Shown piece after piece: positions 53,600 to 62,403 of a DNA stretch of 64,000 bases; the stretch's first letter is position 1; each line of letters starts with the position of its first letter. The DNA comes from CAVSCR01 sp963726575 (lineage in GTDB: Bacteria; Actinomycetota; Actinomycetes; JAHEKZ01): contig CAVSCR010000005.1 of the NCBI GenBank assembly GCA_963726575.1, positions 806,001-870,000 of the forward strand. The letters are read 5' to 3'. The translations under genes and the position numbers were made by a program. Below the pieces are notes generated by a model. That model saw nothing but the letters and a program-made list of their open reading frames with translations, was not told the DNA's origin and searched no databases.

Positions 53600-53705
53600 G
53601 CCACCGACCTGTAGGGCTCTTTGGTGGCTCTTTCGTGGTCGATCCAGTGCTGCAATTCGACGCTTCCGCAGGTCTAGTGGTGGGGCGGGTGGGACTCGAA
53701 CCCAC
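53600..53705 (-). repeat. tRNA 3' half and downstream flank, intact copy
   Basis: This is the partner of the degraded copy at 52574-52683. It comprises the 3' part of the tRNA-CAU gene and 78 bases downstream of it, including a possible AGCCACC / GGTGGCT stem (about 53599-53629). Full tRNA at one end and a 3' fragment at the other is the layout left by integration at a tRNA gene. Confidence 0.65.
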
Positions 53706-53755
53706 GACCTGACGGATTATGAGTCCGCTGCTCTGACCAGCTGAGCTACCGCCCC
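53678..53755 (-). tRNA. tRNA with CAU anticodon (elongator Met, or Ile2)
   Basis: A complete cloverleaf can be drawn on the minus strand: acceptor GGGGCGG / CCGCCCC, D arm GCTC..GAGC, anticodon stem GCGGA / TCCGT (one G-U) with loop CTCATAA, T arm GTGGG-TTCGAGT-CCCAC, discriminator A and encoded CCA. The anticodon CAU with a non-initiator acceptor (paired 1-72) means elongator Met or Ile2 (lysidine-modified); I cannot decide which from sequence. Confidence 0.93.
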
Positions 53756-53802
53756 GTGCAGAGCATAGGAGCGGCACCGACGACACCGCAGTTCTCCGCC
53801 GC

Positions 53803-53873
53803 CCATTGGCTCGCAACGTGAGTCTTGCGTCACCGGGGCGCCGTGCAGACTCACGGAACCGACCAATCGGCGT
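53803..53873. repeat. Cruciform intergenic repeat, family 2 copy 3 (diverged)
   Basis: The inner arms CGTGAGTC (53817-53824) and GACTCACG (53848-53855) are identical to copies 1 and 2. The outer arms (GCCCATTGGC / GACCAATCGGCG) are recognisable with mismatches and the central loop differs. It lies between the tRNA gene and the urease genes. Confidence 0.7.
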
Positions 53874-53896
53874 CGGGGTTCGGCATGATCGGGGCC

Positions 53897-54598
53897 ATGC
53901 GGTTGACCCCCAGTGAACGCGACCGGCTCCTGATCTTCCAGGCCGCCGAGCTCGCCCGTCGACGTCGAACACGCGGCGTCCTGCTCAACGTCCCCGAGGC
54001 GACGGCCCTGATCGCCGATGCCGTCATCGAGGCCGCCAGGGACGGTGCGCGGCTGGCCGACGCACTGCGAGCCGGGGCGGCAGCCGTGGCAGCCGACGAG
54101 GTGCTCCCAGGGGTGAGCGACGTCGTCACGCAGGTGTGGGTGGAGGCGGTGTTCGACGACGGCACCCGGCTGGTGGTGGTGCGCGACCCACTGCTACACG
54201 ACCCTTCCCGACCTCCCGTCTCTGCAGGCGTGGGCGAGGTTCTGGTCAACCCCGAGGTCGTCGAGGAGGAGGTCGACGTCGTGACCATCTCGGTGACCAA
54301 CACCGGCGAGGTCCCGATCAGCGTCACGAGCCACTACCACTTCTTCGAAGCCAACCCCCGGCTGAGCTTCGACCGGGCGGCCAGCTACGGCAGGCACCTC
54401 GCCATCGCCGCCGGCGCCAACGTGCGGTTCGACCCCGGTGTCGCGATCGGCGTCGATCTGGCGCCGTACCGCGGGCAGCGCATCGTGGTGGGATTCGCCG
54501 GACTCGTCGACGGGCCGCTCGACGAACCCGGCGCACTCGAGGCGGCGCTGGGCCGCGCGCGGGATCGCGGCTACCTGGACACGAGGAGTGAGGCGTGA
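53897..54598 (+). CDS. ureAB: Urease gamma-beta fused subunit
   Basis: The 233-residue protein joins the gamma subunit (MRLTPSERDRLLIFQAAELARRRRTRG, LNVPEATALIADAVIEAARDG) to the beta subunit (GEVLVNPEVVEEE, SHYHFFEANPRLSFDRAASYGRHLAI, VDLAPYRGQRIVVGFAGLVDG). Fused gamma-beta chains are known from Helicobacter. ATG at 53897 gives the usual MRLTP start; ATG at 53885 is an alternative. It overlaps ureC by four bases. No urease accessory gene is adjacent. Confidence 0.88.
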   Translation: MRLTPSERDRLLIFQAAELARRRRTRGVLLNVPEATALIADAVIEAARDGARLADALRAGAAAVAADEVLPGVSDVVTQVWVEAVFDDGTRLVVVRDPLLHDPSRPPVSAGVGEVLVNPEVVEEEVDVVTISVTNTGEVPISVTSHYHFFEANPRLSFDRAASYGRHLAIAAGANVRFDPGVAIGVDLAPYRGQRIVVGFAGLVDGPLDEPGALEAALGRARDRGYLDTRSEA

Positions 54599-56286
54599 GC
54601 GCGCAGGAGGAGTACGCCGCCGCTCACGGGGCGACCGTCGGCGACCGGATCCGGCTTGCCGACACCGGGTTGGTCATCGAGGTGGAGCACGACGCGCAAC
54701 GACGCGGCGATGAGCTGCTCGTCGGGTTCGGCAAGACCGGACGCGACGGCATCGGCATGAAGGCCATGAGCGTGCGTGAGTCGTGCGATGTCGTCATCAC
54801 CAATGTCGTGCTGCTCGATGCGACCCGCCGCGTCGAGAAGGTCTCGATCGGGGTACGCCAGGGGCGCATCTGGGCGATCGGGCGAGCCGGTAACCCCGAC
54901 CTGGTCGACAACGTCGACGTCGTCGTCGGCACGGGGACGAGCGTGATCAGCGGGGAGGGGCTCATTGCCACGGCCGGGGCGATCGACACCCACGTCCACC
55001 TGATGTCGCCGCGGATCATGGAGGCCGCCCTGGCGTCTGGCGTCACGACGATCATCGGCCAGGAGTTCGGCCCGGTGTGGGGCGTCGGCGTCAACTCGCC
55101 GTGGGCGCTGCGCACGGCGTTCGACGCGTTCGACGCCTGGCCGGTGAACATCGGCTTCCTCGGACGCGGGTCGTCGTCGCGGCCGGCTCCGTTGATCGAG
55201 GCGCTCGCCGAAGGCGGCGCCTGCGGCTTCAAGGTGCACGAGGACACCGGCGCCACGGGAACCGCGCTCGACACGGCGCTGCAAGTGGCCGACGACTTCG
55301 ACGTACAGGTGGCGCTGCACACCGATGGGCTCAACGAGAGCCTGTCGGTCACGGACACGCTTGCCATTGCGGCGGGACGCACGTTCCACGCCTTCCACGT
55401 CGAGGGCTGTGGCGGAGGCCACGTCCCCGACGTGCTTCGTCTGGCCGGAGTGCCGAACGTGATCGGCTCGTCGACCAACCCGACCCTTCCCTATGGCCGG
55501 GACGCCGTGGCCGAGCACCTCGACATGATCGTCGCCAGCCACGGCCTGAGTCACGACGTGCCAGGCGACCTGCACCTCGCGCACGACCGCATCCGCGCCT
55601 CGACCATGGCCGCCGAAGACGTGCTGCACGACCTCGGTGTCATCGCGCTGACGTCATCGGATGCGCAGGGTATGGGGCGGGCCGGCGAGACGGTTCGCCG
55701 CACGTTCGCGATGGCCGCCAAGAACCGGATCGACCGAGGACCAGACCCGGACGAGTCGTCACCTGACCGCAACGACAACGCGCGCGTGCTGCGCTACCTC
55801 GCCAAGCTCACGATCAACCCGGCGATCACGCACGGGCTGTCGCACGAGATCGGCTCGGTCCAGGTCGGCAAGGTGGCCGACCTCGTGCTGTGGGAACCGC
55901 AGTGGTTCGCCGCAAAGCCGACCATGGTGATCAAGTCAGGGTTCCCCGCCTGGGGCGTGGTCGGCGACCCCAACGCATCGGTCGACCGAGCTGAGCCGCT
56001 CGTGATGGGACCGCTGTTCGGCGGTCATGGCGCCGCGTCGGCCGACCTGGGCATCGCGTTCGTCAGCCAGGCGTCGCTGCAGCAGGACAGCGACACGATC
56101 CCGGGCGGACGACGCCGGGTCGGGGTCCTGGACTGCCGCGAGATCGGGCTGGCTGACCTGGTGCGTCACGGCCGGATCGGCACCACCGAGGTCGACCCGC
56201 GCAACGCCACGGTGACGTTCGACGGCGAGGTGCTGCTGGCGCCAGCGGCGGACGTGGTGAGTCTGAACCGCCTGTACTTCCTGTAG
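54595..56286 (+). CDS. ureC: Urease alpha-like amidohydrolase with altered active-site loops
   Basis: The 563-residue protein aligns with urease alpha. The nickel ligands and carbamylated Lys are present: HVH (133, 135), Lys213 and His215 in GFKVHED, His242 (ALHTDGLNES), His268 (FHVEG) and Asp356 (SSDAQGMGR). Two regions differ from standard ureases. The mobile flap VCHH is VASHG here (Cys to Ser315, the first His kept as His316, the second His to Gly317), and the substrate loop after GVTT is about three residues shorter (IIGQEFGPVWGVGVN). Urea may not be the substrate, or activity may be reduced. ureDEFG, normally required for nickel insertion, are not in this window. GTG start. Confidence 0.85.
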   Translation: MSAQEEYAAAHGATVGDRIRLADTGLVIEVEHDAQRRGDELLVGFGKTGRDGIGMKAMSVRESCDVVITNVVLLDATRRVEKVSIGVRQGRIWAIGRAGNPDLVDNVDVVVGTGTSVISGEGLIATAGAIDTHVHLMSPRIMEAALASGVTTIIGQEFGPVWGVGVNSPWALRTAFDAFDAWPVNIGFLGRGSSSRPAPLIEALAEGGACGFKVHEDTGATGTALDTALQVADDFDVQVALHTDGLNESLSVTDTLAIAAGRTFHAFHVEGCGGGHVPDVLRLAGVPNVIGSSTNPTLPYGRDAVAEHLDMIVASHGLSHDVPGDLHLAHDRIRASTMAAEDVLHDLGVIALTSSDAQGMGRAGETVRRTFAMAAKNRIDRGPDPDESSPDRNDNARVLRYLAKLTINPAITHGLSHEIGSVQVGKVADLVLWEPQWFAAKPTMVIKSGFPAWGVVGDPNASVDRAEPLVMGPLFGGHGAASADLGIAFVSQASLQQDSDTIPGGRRRVGVLDCREIGLADLVRHGRIGTTEVDPRNATVTFDGEVLLAPAADVVSLNRLYFL

Positions 56287-56314
56287 CCCTCAGTTCGGTA
56301 ACCCTTGGCGGTGC

Positions 56315-57211
56315 TCAGCCACCGGCCACGGTCGTGGCGATGGCCGTCGACGACTCGCCGCTGCGGCGCAGCACCAGTGCGGTGACGACCAGCGCGAAGA
56401 GCGTCAGCACCATCATCAGCGTGGACATGGCCGCGATCTCGGGACGCATGACCTGGCGGATGCTGCCCCACACGTACACCGGCCACGGACTCACTCCGGG
56501 CTTGGACACGAACTGGGCGATGATCGTGTTGTCCAGGCTGAGGCTGAAGGACAGCAGCAGGCCCGAGACAACGGCCGGCATCACCAGCGGAAGCGTGATC
56601 TGCCGGAACCGGTTCCACGGCGTGGCATACAGGTCCGCCGCAGCTTCCTCCAGCGACTCGTCGAGACCCGACATTCGGGCTCGGACGATCAAGGTGACAA
56701 CGGCCACTGCGAACAGCGACGTGCCGATCCACAGCCGGCCGAGCCCGTAGGAGGTGGCGCTGCCGAGCTTGCTGAACCAGAGCAGGAGCGAGATGCCGTC
56801 GACGATCTCCGGCGTCACCAGGACGAGCGCGATCAGGGCCAGGAAGCCGAGCGTCCACTTGCCAGGGCGCCGCGCGAGGGCGATCCCTGCCATCGTGCCC
56901 AACAAGGTGGCGAGAAGAGCCGCACCAAGGGCGGTCTTGATCGAGACGATGACCGGTCCGGTGATCTCGGTCGCGGTGAGCGCGTTCGAGAACGAGGTGA
57001 ACCCGAACGAGGTAAATGCCAGCAGCGCGCGACCGGTGTTGAACGAGTATGCGACGATGATCAGGATCGGCAGGAACAAGAAGACGTAGACGCCGATCCC
57101 CCACACGAGGAACCCGAGGTTGACCCAGTCGCGCTTGGGCTTGTGCTGCTTGACGGTTTCGGCGCGGGTCGCGGTGGTGGCGACCGGGACGGCGATGGCT
57201 TCGCTGGTCAT
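56315..57211 (-). CDS. potC: Polyamine ABC transporter permease (PotC type)
   Basis: The 298-residue protein has six hydrophobic segments and the permease EAA loop LEEAAADLYATPWNRFRQITLPLVMPAV. It pairs with the upstream PotB-type permease, whose stop it overlaps (ATGA). By family it imports spermidine/putrescine or a related cation. The 3' end is 28 bases from the urease stop, convergent. Confidence 0.88.
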   Translation of the reverse strand: MTSEAIAVPVATTATRAETVKQHKPKRDWVNLGFLVWGIGVYVFLFLPILIIVAYSFNTGRALLAFTSFGFTSFSNALTATEITGPVIVSIKTALGAALLATLLGTMAGIALARRPGKWTLGFLALIALVLVTPEIVDGISLLLWFSKLGSATSYGLGRLWIGTSLFAVAVVTLIVRARMSGLDESLEEAAADLYATPWNRFRQITLPLVMPAVVSGLLLSFSLSLDNTIIAQFVSKPGVSPWPVYVWGSIRQVMRPEIAAMSTLMMVLTLFALVVTALVLRRSGESSTAIATTVAGG

Positions 57212-58167
57212 GCGGTGGCTCCGATCGGCGCCAGGACCACCTTGCGGCGTTGCCGCAGGACCCGGCTGATGACGAAGAAGATCAACCCGAACAGGACGAC
57301 GACGGCCAGAATCATGCCCATCAAGATCATGGCCATGGCCGAGCCGACCGCCCAGTTCTGGGCGTTCAGGAACTCGTCGTACACCAGCTGCCCGACCATC
57401 GTGCCCTTGGCCCCGCCCAGCACCGACGCAGTGATGTAGTCGCCCGTGAGCGGGATGAAGACGAGAAGCATGCCGGAGATGATCCCCGGCGTCGACAGTG
57501 GCAGCGTCACCTGGAGGAAGGTCTTGATCCGGTTCGCCCCGAGGTCTTTGCTGGCCTCCCGCATGGCCGGGTCGAGCCGGTCCAGGGCCACGAAGAGAGG
57601 CAGGATCATCAGGACGAGGTAGTTGTAGACCACCCCCAGCTGGACGGCCGCGCGCGTGTCGAGGATCGACAGCGGAGCGCTGCGCAGGTGGATGGCTTGA
57701 AGCCCGTTCGAGAGCCAGCCGTCCGGTGTCAGCAGGATCTGCCAGCCGATGGTGCGCACCAGGAAGTTGGTCCAGAACGGCACCAGGATCAGGCCGAGCA
57801 GCACACCCCGCCACTTCTGCGGGACCTTGACGGCCAGCCAGTAGGCGAACGGGAAGCCGACGATGAGGCACAGCAACGTGCCGAGGATCGAGATCCGCAG
57901 AGTGTTCTTGAACGTCTCCAGGACCGCACCGTTGCTCATGGTCCAGGCCTCGTGGTAGGAGCTGAAGCCCAGCTTGTCCGTGGCGATGGTGTTCAGCTGT
58001 CCAGGACGCAGTGTCAACAGCCCAGGCTTGTAGCCGAAGCTGTAGTAGACGATGAAGGCGACCGGAATGACGAAGAAGAACAGCAGCCACGCCCAGGCCG
58101 GCAACGCCAACGCGAAGCCGGGAGCCCGAATCCTCCGCTGCTTGCCCGTGGTGGTTTCGACTGCCAT
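57208..58167 (-). CDS. potB: Polyamine ABC transporter permease (PotB type)
   Basis: The 319-residue inner membrane permease has six segments and the coupling loop MREASKDLGANRIKTFLQVTLPLSTPGI. GGGAGAG precedes the ATG. It is 23 bases downstream of the binding protein gene and translationally coupled to potC. Confidence 0.88.
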   Translation of the reverse strand: MAVETTTGKQRRIRAPGFALALPAWAWLLFFFVIPVAFIVYYSFGYKPGLLTLRPGQLNTIATDKLGFSSYHEAWTMSNGAVLETFKNTLRISILGTLLCLIVGFPFAYWLAVKVPQKWRGVLLGLILVPFWTNFLVRTIGWQILLTPDGWLSNGLQAIHLRSAPLSILDTRAAVQLGVVYNYLVLMILPLFVALDRLDPAMREASKDLGANRIKTFLQVTLPLSTPGIISGMLLVFIPLTGDYITASVLGGAKGTMVGQLVYDEFLNAQNWAVGSAMAMILMGMILAVVVLFGLIFFVISRVLRQRRKVVLAPIGATA

Positions 58168-58190
58168 TGAGTGCTCTCCCGCTCAGCCGA

Positions 58191-59381
58191 TCATGCCCCG
58201 GCCGAGATCGCCTTTGCGCTCTGGTAGATCGCATTCATCTGATCGATGTTGTCGATGGAGCCGGCCTGCCAGGTGGCGATCTGTTCCGGCGTGAAGAAGA
58301 TCATGTCGAGGTAAGGGACCTTGTCCTTCTCGGCCAGTGTCTTCACGGCGTCGATGCCGGTGTTGTACCCGTGGTACTGCAGGTCGGTGTAGGAGTTCGC
58401 CGGGTCCAGGATGAAGTTGATCCAGGCGTAGGCAGCGTTGATGTTCTTGGAGCCGTTGACGATGGTCCAGTTGTCCATCCACAGCTCGGTCGCCGGTGCA
58501 CCCATGACCCACTGGTACCGGGACGGGTCCTTCGCGGAGACGAGGCCCTGACGGGCGTCGCCGTTCCACACCTGCGACAAGGCGTACTTGCCCTGGGTCA
58601 GGTTGATGCCGGGATAGGAGTCGTAGGCCTTGACGTAGGGCGCCACCTCCTTGTTGATCCAGTCACCACAAGCCTGGAGCTCCGCCTCGTCGGTGGTCGT
58701 CCAGTCGCCGATCGGGTTCTGCGACCAGAAGTAGATGCCGGCGAGGTCGACAGCCGCGGCAAGCACCGACGTGTTGCCCTTGGCCTCGTTCTGCATCGCG
58801 TCCACGAAGTCGGCCCAGGTCTTCAGGTCCCGCTGAATCACGGTCTTGTCGTAGATGAAGCCCGTGGTGCCCCAGTCCTTGCAGACCGAATAGTCGTTGT
58901 TGGGGTCCCATGACTGAGCGGTGTAAGCCTTGTCGATGTTCTTGAAGTTCGGGATCCGCGACAGGTCCAGCTTCTGCAGCAGTTCCTGGGTCGCCATCAG
59001 CGGGACGTAGACACCGGTCGGGCACATGATGTCGTAGCCGCTCTGGCCGACGCCGGCCGCGTTCAGCTTCGCAATCGCCTGCTCGTTGGAGTCGTAGAGG
59101 TCGATCGTGATCTTCGGCCCCATGTCGGTCGTGAACTTCTTCCAGAGCTTGGGATCGTCGTAGGCCGCCCAGTTGTAGACGAGAAGCTGGTCCTCGATCG
59201 GCCCGCTCGCAGCCGCCGATCCGGTCGCCGAGGGCGAGCCGCCGCTGCTGTTGCCGCAGCCGGCCAGCACGATGCTGCCGCCGACCGCAGTGACGCTCAT
59301 GCCGGCCATGAAGGCCCGACGGCTCATGCGGCTGGCCGTAGCTTCCGAGGCCAGGATCCTGACCGAGTCGTTGTCGCTCAT
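58191..59381 (-). CDS. potD: Polyamine ABC transporter substrate-binding lipoprotein (PotD type)
   Basis: The 396-residue protein has a Tat-like signal (ASRMSRRAFMAG) that also ends in a lipobox (LAGCGNSS). The mature part is a PotD/PotF-type binding protein: LLVYNWAAYDDPKLWKKF, GYDIMCPTGVYVPLM and MDNWTIVNGSKN. ATG at 59381 has GGAAG upstream. The acidic and aromatic residues typical of the polyamine pocket are present in part, so the ligand is likely a polyamine or similar cation. Confidence 0.87.
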   Translation of the reverse strand: MSDNDSVRILASEATASRMSRRAFMAGMSVTAVGGSIVLAGCGNSSGGSPSATGSAAASGPIEDQLLVYNWAAYDDPKLWKKFTTDMGPKITIDLYDSNEQAIAKLNAAGVGQSGYDIMCPTGVYVPLMATQELLQKLDLSRIPNFKNIDKAYTAQSWDPNNDYSVCKDWGTTGFIYDKTVIQRDLKTWADFVDAMQNEAKGNTSVLAAAVDLAGIYFWSQNPIGDWTTTDEAELQACGDWINKEVAPYVKAYDSYPGINLTQGKYALSQVWNGDARQGLVSAKDPSRYQWVMGAPATELWMDNWTIVNGSKNINAAYAWINFILDPANSYTDLQYHGYNTGIDAVKTLAEKDKVPYLDMIFFTPEQIATWQAGSIDNIDQMNAIYQSAKAISAGA

Positions 59382-59443
59382 CGGTGACTGCTTCCTTCCG
59401 GTGCTTCCCATTGAGGTACCTGGCAGATCGCTGGTGGTGTCAA

Positions 59444-60623
59444 CTAGTCGCCGTGCCCGGTGGAGACCGGCTCGGCCGGGTCGGCCAAGACGATGTCGGC
59501 CTGCTCAGCGCTGAAGAACAGACTGTGTTGGTCGTCCCAGTAGCAGTACACGGAGGCGCCGGGCAGGATGCGGGGCGCCTGCGTGCGGGGCAACCGGGCG
59601 AGGAGCTCCTTGCCGCCGGACGGCCGTGACCACGAACTGGATGACGTCGCCGAGGTGGGAGACGCCGGCCAGCTTGCCGGCAACGACGTTCGCGCCCTGG
59701 TCCGGTGGCGTGTCGCTGACCATCACCGCCTCTGGTCGAACTGCCGCGAGCGCCTGCTGGCCGCTGACGACGTTGCGCAGGTCGCGACTGGTCTTGAACA
59801 CCCAGTCGCCGGACCGCACGATCCGCCCGTCCTCGGCGGCCTCTCCCTTGAAGAAGTTCTGCTGCCCGATGAAGCCGGCGACGAACGCGGACGTGGGGTG
59901 CTCATAGATCGTGAAGGGGTCGGCGAGCTGCTCCACCCTGCCGTCGAGCATGACCGCGATGCGGTCGCTCATCGACAGGGCCTCTTCCTGGTCGTGGGTG
60001 ACGAAGATGAAGGTGATGCCGAGTTCTGACTGCAGGAGCTTGAGCTCGATCTGCATCTCTTCCCGCAGCTTGCGGTCGAGGGCGCCCAGGGGCTCGTCGA
60101 GCAGCAGCACGCTGGGCCGGTTCACCAGCGCGCGAGCCACGGCGACGCGCTGCTGCTGGCCGCCCGACATCTGGCGTGGCTTCCGGTTCGCCAGCGGCGT
60201 CATCTTCACCATCGCGAGCGCTTCGCTGACCCGCTTGTTGATCTCCGAGCGGGGCACCCGCTTCTGACGCAGTCCGTACGCCACGTTCTCCGAGACCGTC
60301 ATGTGCGGGAACAGCGCGTAGGCCTGGAACACGGTGTTGACGTCGCGCTTGTGCGGCGGAACCCCCTGAACCTGGCGACCGGAGATGATGATGTCGCCCT
60401 CGCTGGGCTCCTCGAATCCCGCGAGCATGCGCAGCGTCGTGGTCTTGCCGCAGCCGCTTGGCCCCAGCAGCGAGAGGAACTCACCGGGCTGCACCGTGAG
60501 GGTCAGGTCGTCGACGGCGACGAAGTCGCCGAACCGCTTGACGACGTTGATCAACTGGACCGACCCCTGGACCCCCGCAGCAGGGGCGGTGGAGGCGATC
60601 GGCGCGGCCGTCTCCGATGTCAC
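59444..60623 (-). CDS. potA: Polyamine ABC transporter ATP-binding protein (PotA type), frameshifted
   Basis: The ATPase core is intact: Walker A GPSGCGKTT at 54-62, signature MSGGQQQRVAVARAL, Walker B LLLDEPLGALD, and H-loop THDQ. The frame from 60623 keeps family similarity to GDVIQFVVTA near 59630 and then becomes noise. The next frame from about 59625 to 59444 gives the correct TOBE end (PSGGKELLARLPRTQAPR ... VYCYWDDQHSLFF). Removing one base around 59621-59630 repairs it. It is the first gene of potA-D-B-C. A GTG start with GGGG upstream is clear. Paired direct repeats lie 70 bases before the start. Confidence 0.82.
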
Positions 60624-60693
60624 CTGTCCGTTTCCCCTTTCGACCCGCTTGGTTGCCAGGACGTCGCCACCGTAGGCCGCGACGCCTCCGAAC

Positions 60694-60726
60694 GCAGTTA
60701 ATCAGGCAATCGCAGTTAACCAGGCA
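60694..60726 (-). promoter_or_regulatory. Direct repeat upstream of potA
   Basis: GCAGTTAATCAGGCA (60694-60708) and GCAGTTAACCAGGCA (60712-60726) differ at one base and repeat with an 18-base period, 71-103 bases upstream of potA. They are unusually A/T-rich for the region and probably overlap the promoter, as an activator or repressor site would. The rest of 60624-60932 holds no gene that I can support. Confidence 0.5.
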
Positions 60727-60932
60727 CATCAGAGGGTCGTCGGGGTGCGCGACCAAGTCGTGACCTCACCAGCAGTGGGTGGCCCGCCGGCGAGTGGCCG
60801 TGGGCGGGGTGACCACCGGGCGACCAACTTCGGCCGAACCCTACACGCCGAACGGGCTACCTCCGTACGCTCCCGGACGGGCCACGGAGACGCCGACGGC
60901 CGCGACCCTGCGGGGTCACGAGGGGAGCAGCG

Positions 60933-62387
60933 ATGCGTCGACGTACCTGGCTCGTGTTGGCAGCGGTAGCGCTCATCGTCGTGGCGGTGGGCGCGTGGGG
61001 GCTGGGGTCACGAGGCAGCACCCCCGGTGAGCACGACCAGGCAAGCGCGGGCGAAGTCGACGGCGACTCAGGCCAGTCCGGCGATCCGGACGCGGGGCCT
61101 GCGCTGGCCAAGGCCCGCGTCGCTGCGGCGCTCCGGGCTCCCCTGCGGGCTGCGGCAGTGCAGGCTGCACCGGCGGCCGGCTGGGCAGGCGAGTCGCAGT
61201 TCAGCGCGACCGGCAACGACTGGGAGCCCGCCGTCGCGGCTGCTCCGAACTCCGGATATGTCTACCTGCTGACGACCCGCTACGGCGGAACACCCGCGTG
61301 CAAGAACGCGTGCCCGAATCCGGCGTTGATCCTGAAGGTGAGCTCCGACTACGGGAAGACGTGGGGCGCCGAGTCGTACCTGTGCGCCTGCAAGAACGTG
61401 AAGGCACAGAACGACCCCGAAATGGTGGTGCTGTCCAACGGCACGGTCTACGCAGCCTGGATGAACGATTGGCGGATCGTCTTCTCCAAATCGACCGACC
61501 ATGGCAAGACGTGGTCCGCCCCTATCACGGTCATCGGCAACCTGTCCTGGTCGGACAAGCCGATCATCGTCGCCTCGCCGACGGGCAACGACGTCTTCGT
61601 CGCCTTCAACAAGAGCGACGCCTACGTGGCCGTGTCGCACAATGCGGGAACCACCTGGACCCAGGTCGTGAGCCAGGCGAACGGTAGGTACCACTTCGCC
61701 AACAGCGGTGCCTTCTTGCCGAACGGGACGATTGTCTTCGGCGAGGTGTCGTACGCCCAGGACTCGACCGGGCCAGACGTGATCCAGGTCCACCGCTCGA
61801 CGAACAACGGTACGACGTGGTCGGTCGTCGACGTCGACACCGTGCAGGAGATGTCGCACTGCGTGTCGGGCGGCTGCAGCATCGACTACTGGGGACCGAA
61901 CGCGGCGCTGGCCGCTGACGCGAGTGGCCAGCTCGTCCTCGGCTACAACGGCAACACGACTGCGCTCGCACCACAGCGCATGTGGACCCGCGAGTCCACC
62001 GACGGCGGGGCCACCTGGAACCCTCGTGTCGACGTCACCGGACTGACCGGGTCCGGCTCTGGCACGGCCGGGGCAGCCTTTCCGGCGGCGGCCGCGGCCG
62101 CGGCCGGCGACTTCCGGTTGTTCTTCATGGACGATCGCTCCGGTCCGGCCGCTTGGAACGTCTGGTTCATCCAGTCGACCAACGGGGGCAGCACCTGGTC
62201 GGCACCGGTCAAGCTCAGCGACGCGACAAGCGGCCCGAGCTACGTGACCGCGTCAGGTTTTGCCCAGCCCTACGGCGACTACGGCCAGATCACGGTTCGC
62301 GCCGACGGTGGCACGATCGCGAGCTGGGGCGAAGGGGTGTCGTACACCGGTCCAGGCAACACCTGGCTGAACCGCACCACGCCGTGA
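60933..62387 (+). CDS. Secreted BNR/Asp-box repeat protein (sialidase-like fold)
   Basis: The 484-residue protein has an N-terminal membrane/signal segment and at least six Asp-box motifs: SSDYGKTW, STDHGKTW, SHNAGTTW, STNNGTTW, STDGGATW and STNGGSTW, spaced as blades of a beta-propeller. The catalytic Arg triad and Tyr/Glu of true sialidases cannot be confirmed, so the enzymatic role is open. GAGGGGAG precedes the ATG. Confidence 0.75.
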   Translation: MRRRTWLVLAAVALIVVAVGAWGLGSRGSTPGEHDQASAGEVDGDSGQSGDPDAGPALAKARVAAALRAPLRAAAVQAAPAAGWAGESQFSATGNDWEPAVAAAPNSGYVYLLTTRYGGTPACKNACPNPALILKVSSDYGKTWGAESYLCACKNVKAQNDPEMVVLSNGTVYAAWMNDWRIVFSKSTDHGKTWSAPITVIGNLSWSDKPIIVASPTGNDVFVAFNKSDAYVAVSHNAGTTWTQVVSQANGRYHFANSGAFLPNGTIVFGEVSYAQDSTGPDVIQVHRSTNNGTTWSVVDVDTVQEMSHCVSGGCSIDYWGPNAALAADASGQLVLGYNGNTTALAPQRMWTRESTDGGATWNPRVDVTGLTGSGSGTAGAAFPAAAAAAAGDFRLFFMDDRSGPAAWNVWFIQSTNGGSTWSAPVKLSDATSGPSYVTASGFAQPYGDYGQITVRADGGTIASWGEGVSYTGPGNTWLNRTTP

Positions 62388-62403
62388 CGGTCGGAGTAGC
62401 CAG

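Noticed and set aside
52695..53972. Long minus-strand frame making the PEP mutase-like protein 425 residues
   Set aside because: The extra N-terminal part reads through the tRNA gene and the repeat.
56315..58234. Long single ORF of 639 residues over potC and potB
   Set aside because: Its first half is the potB gene read in the wrong frame; the real genes are two permeases overlapping by four bases.
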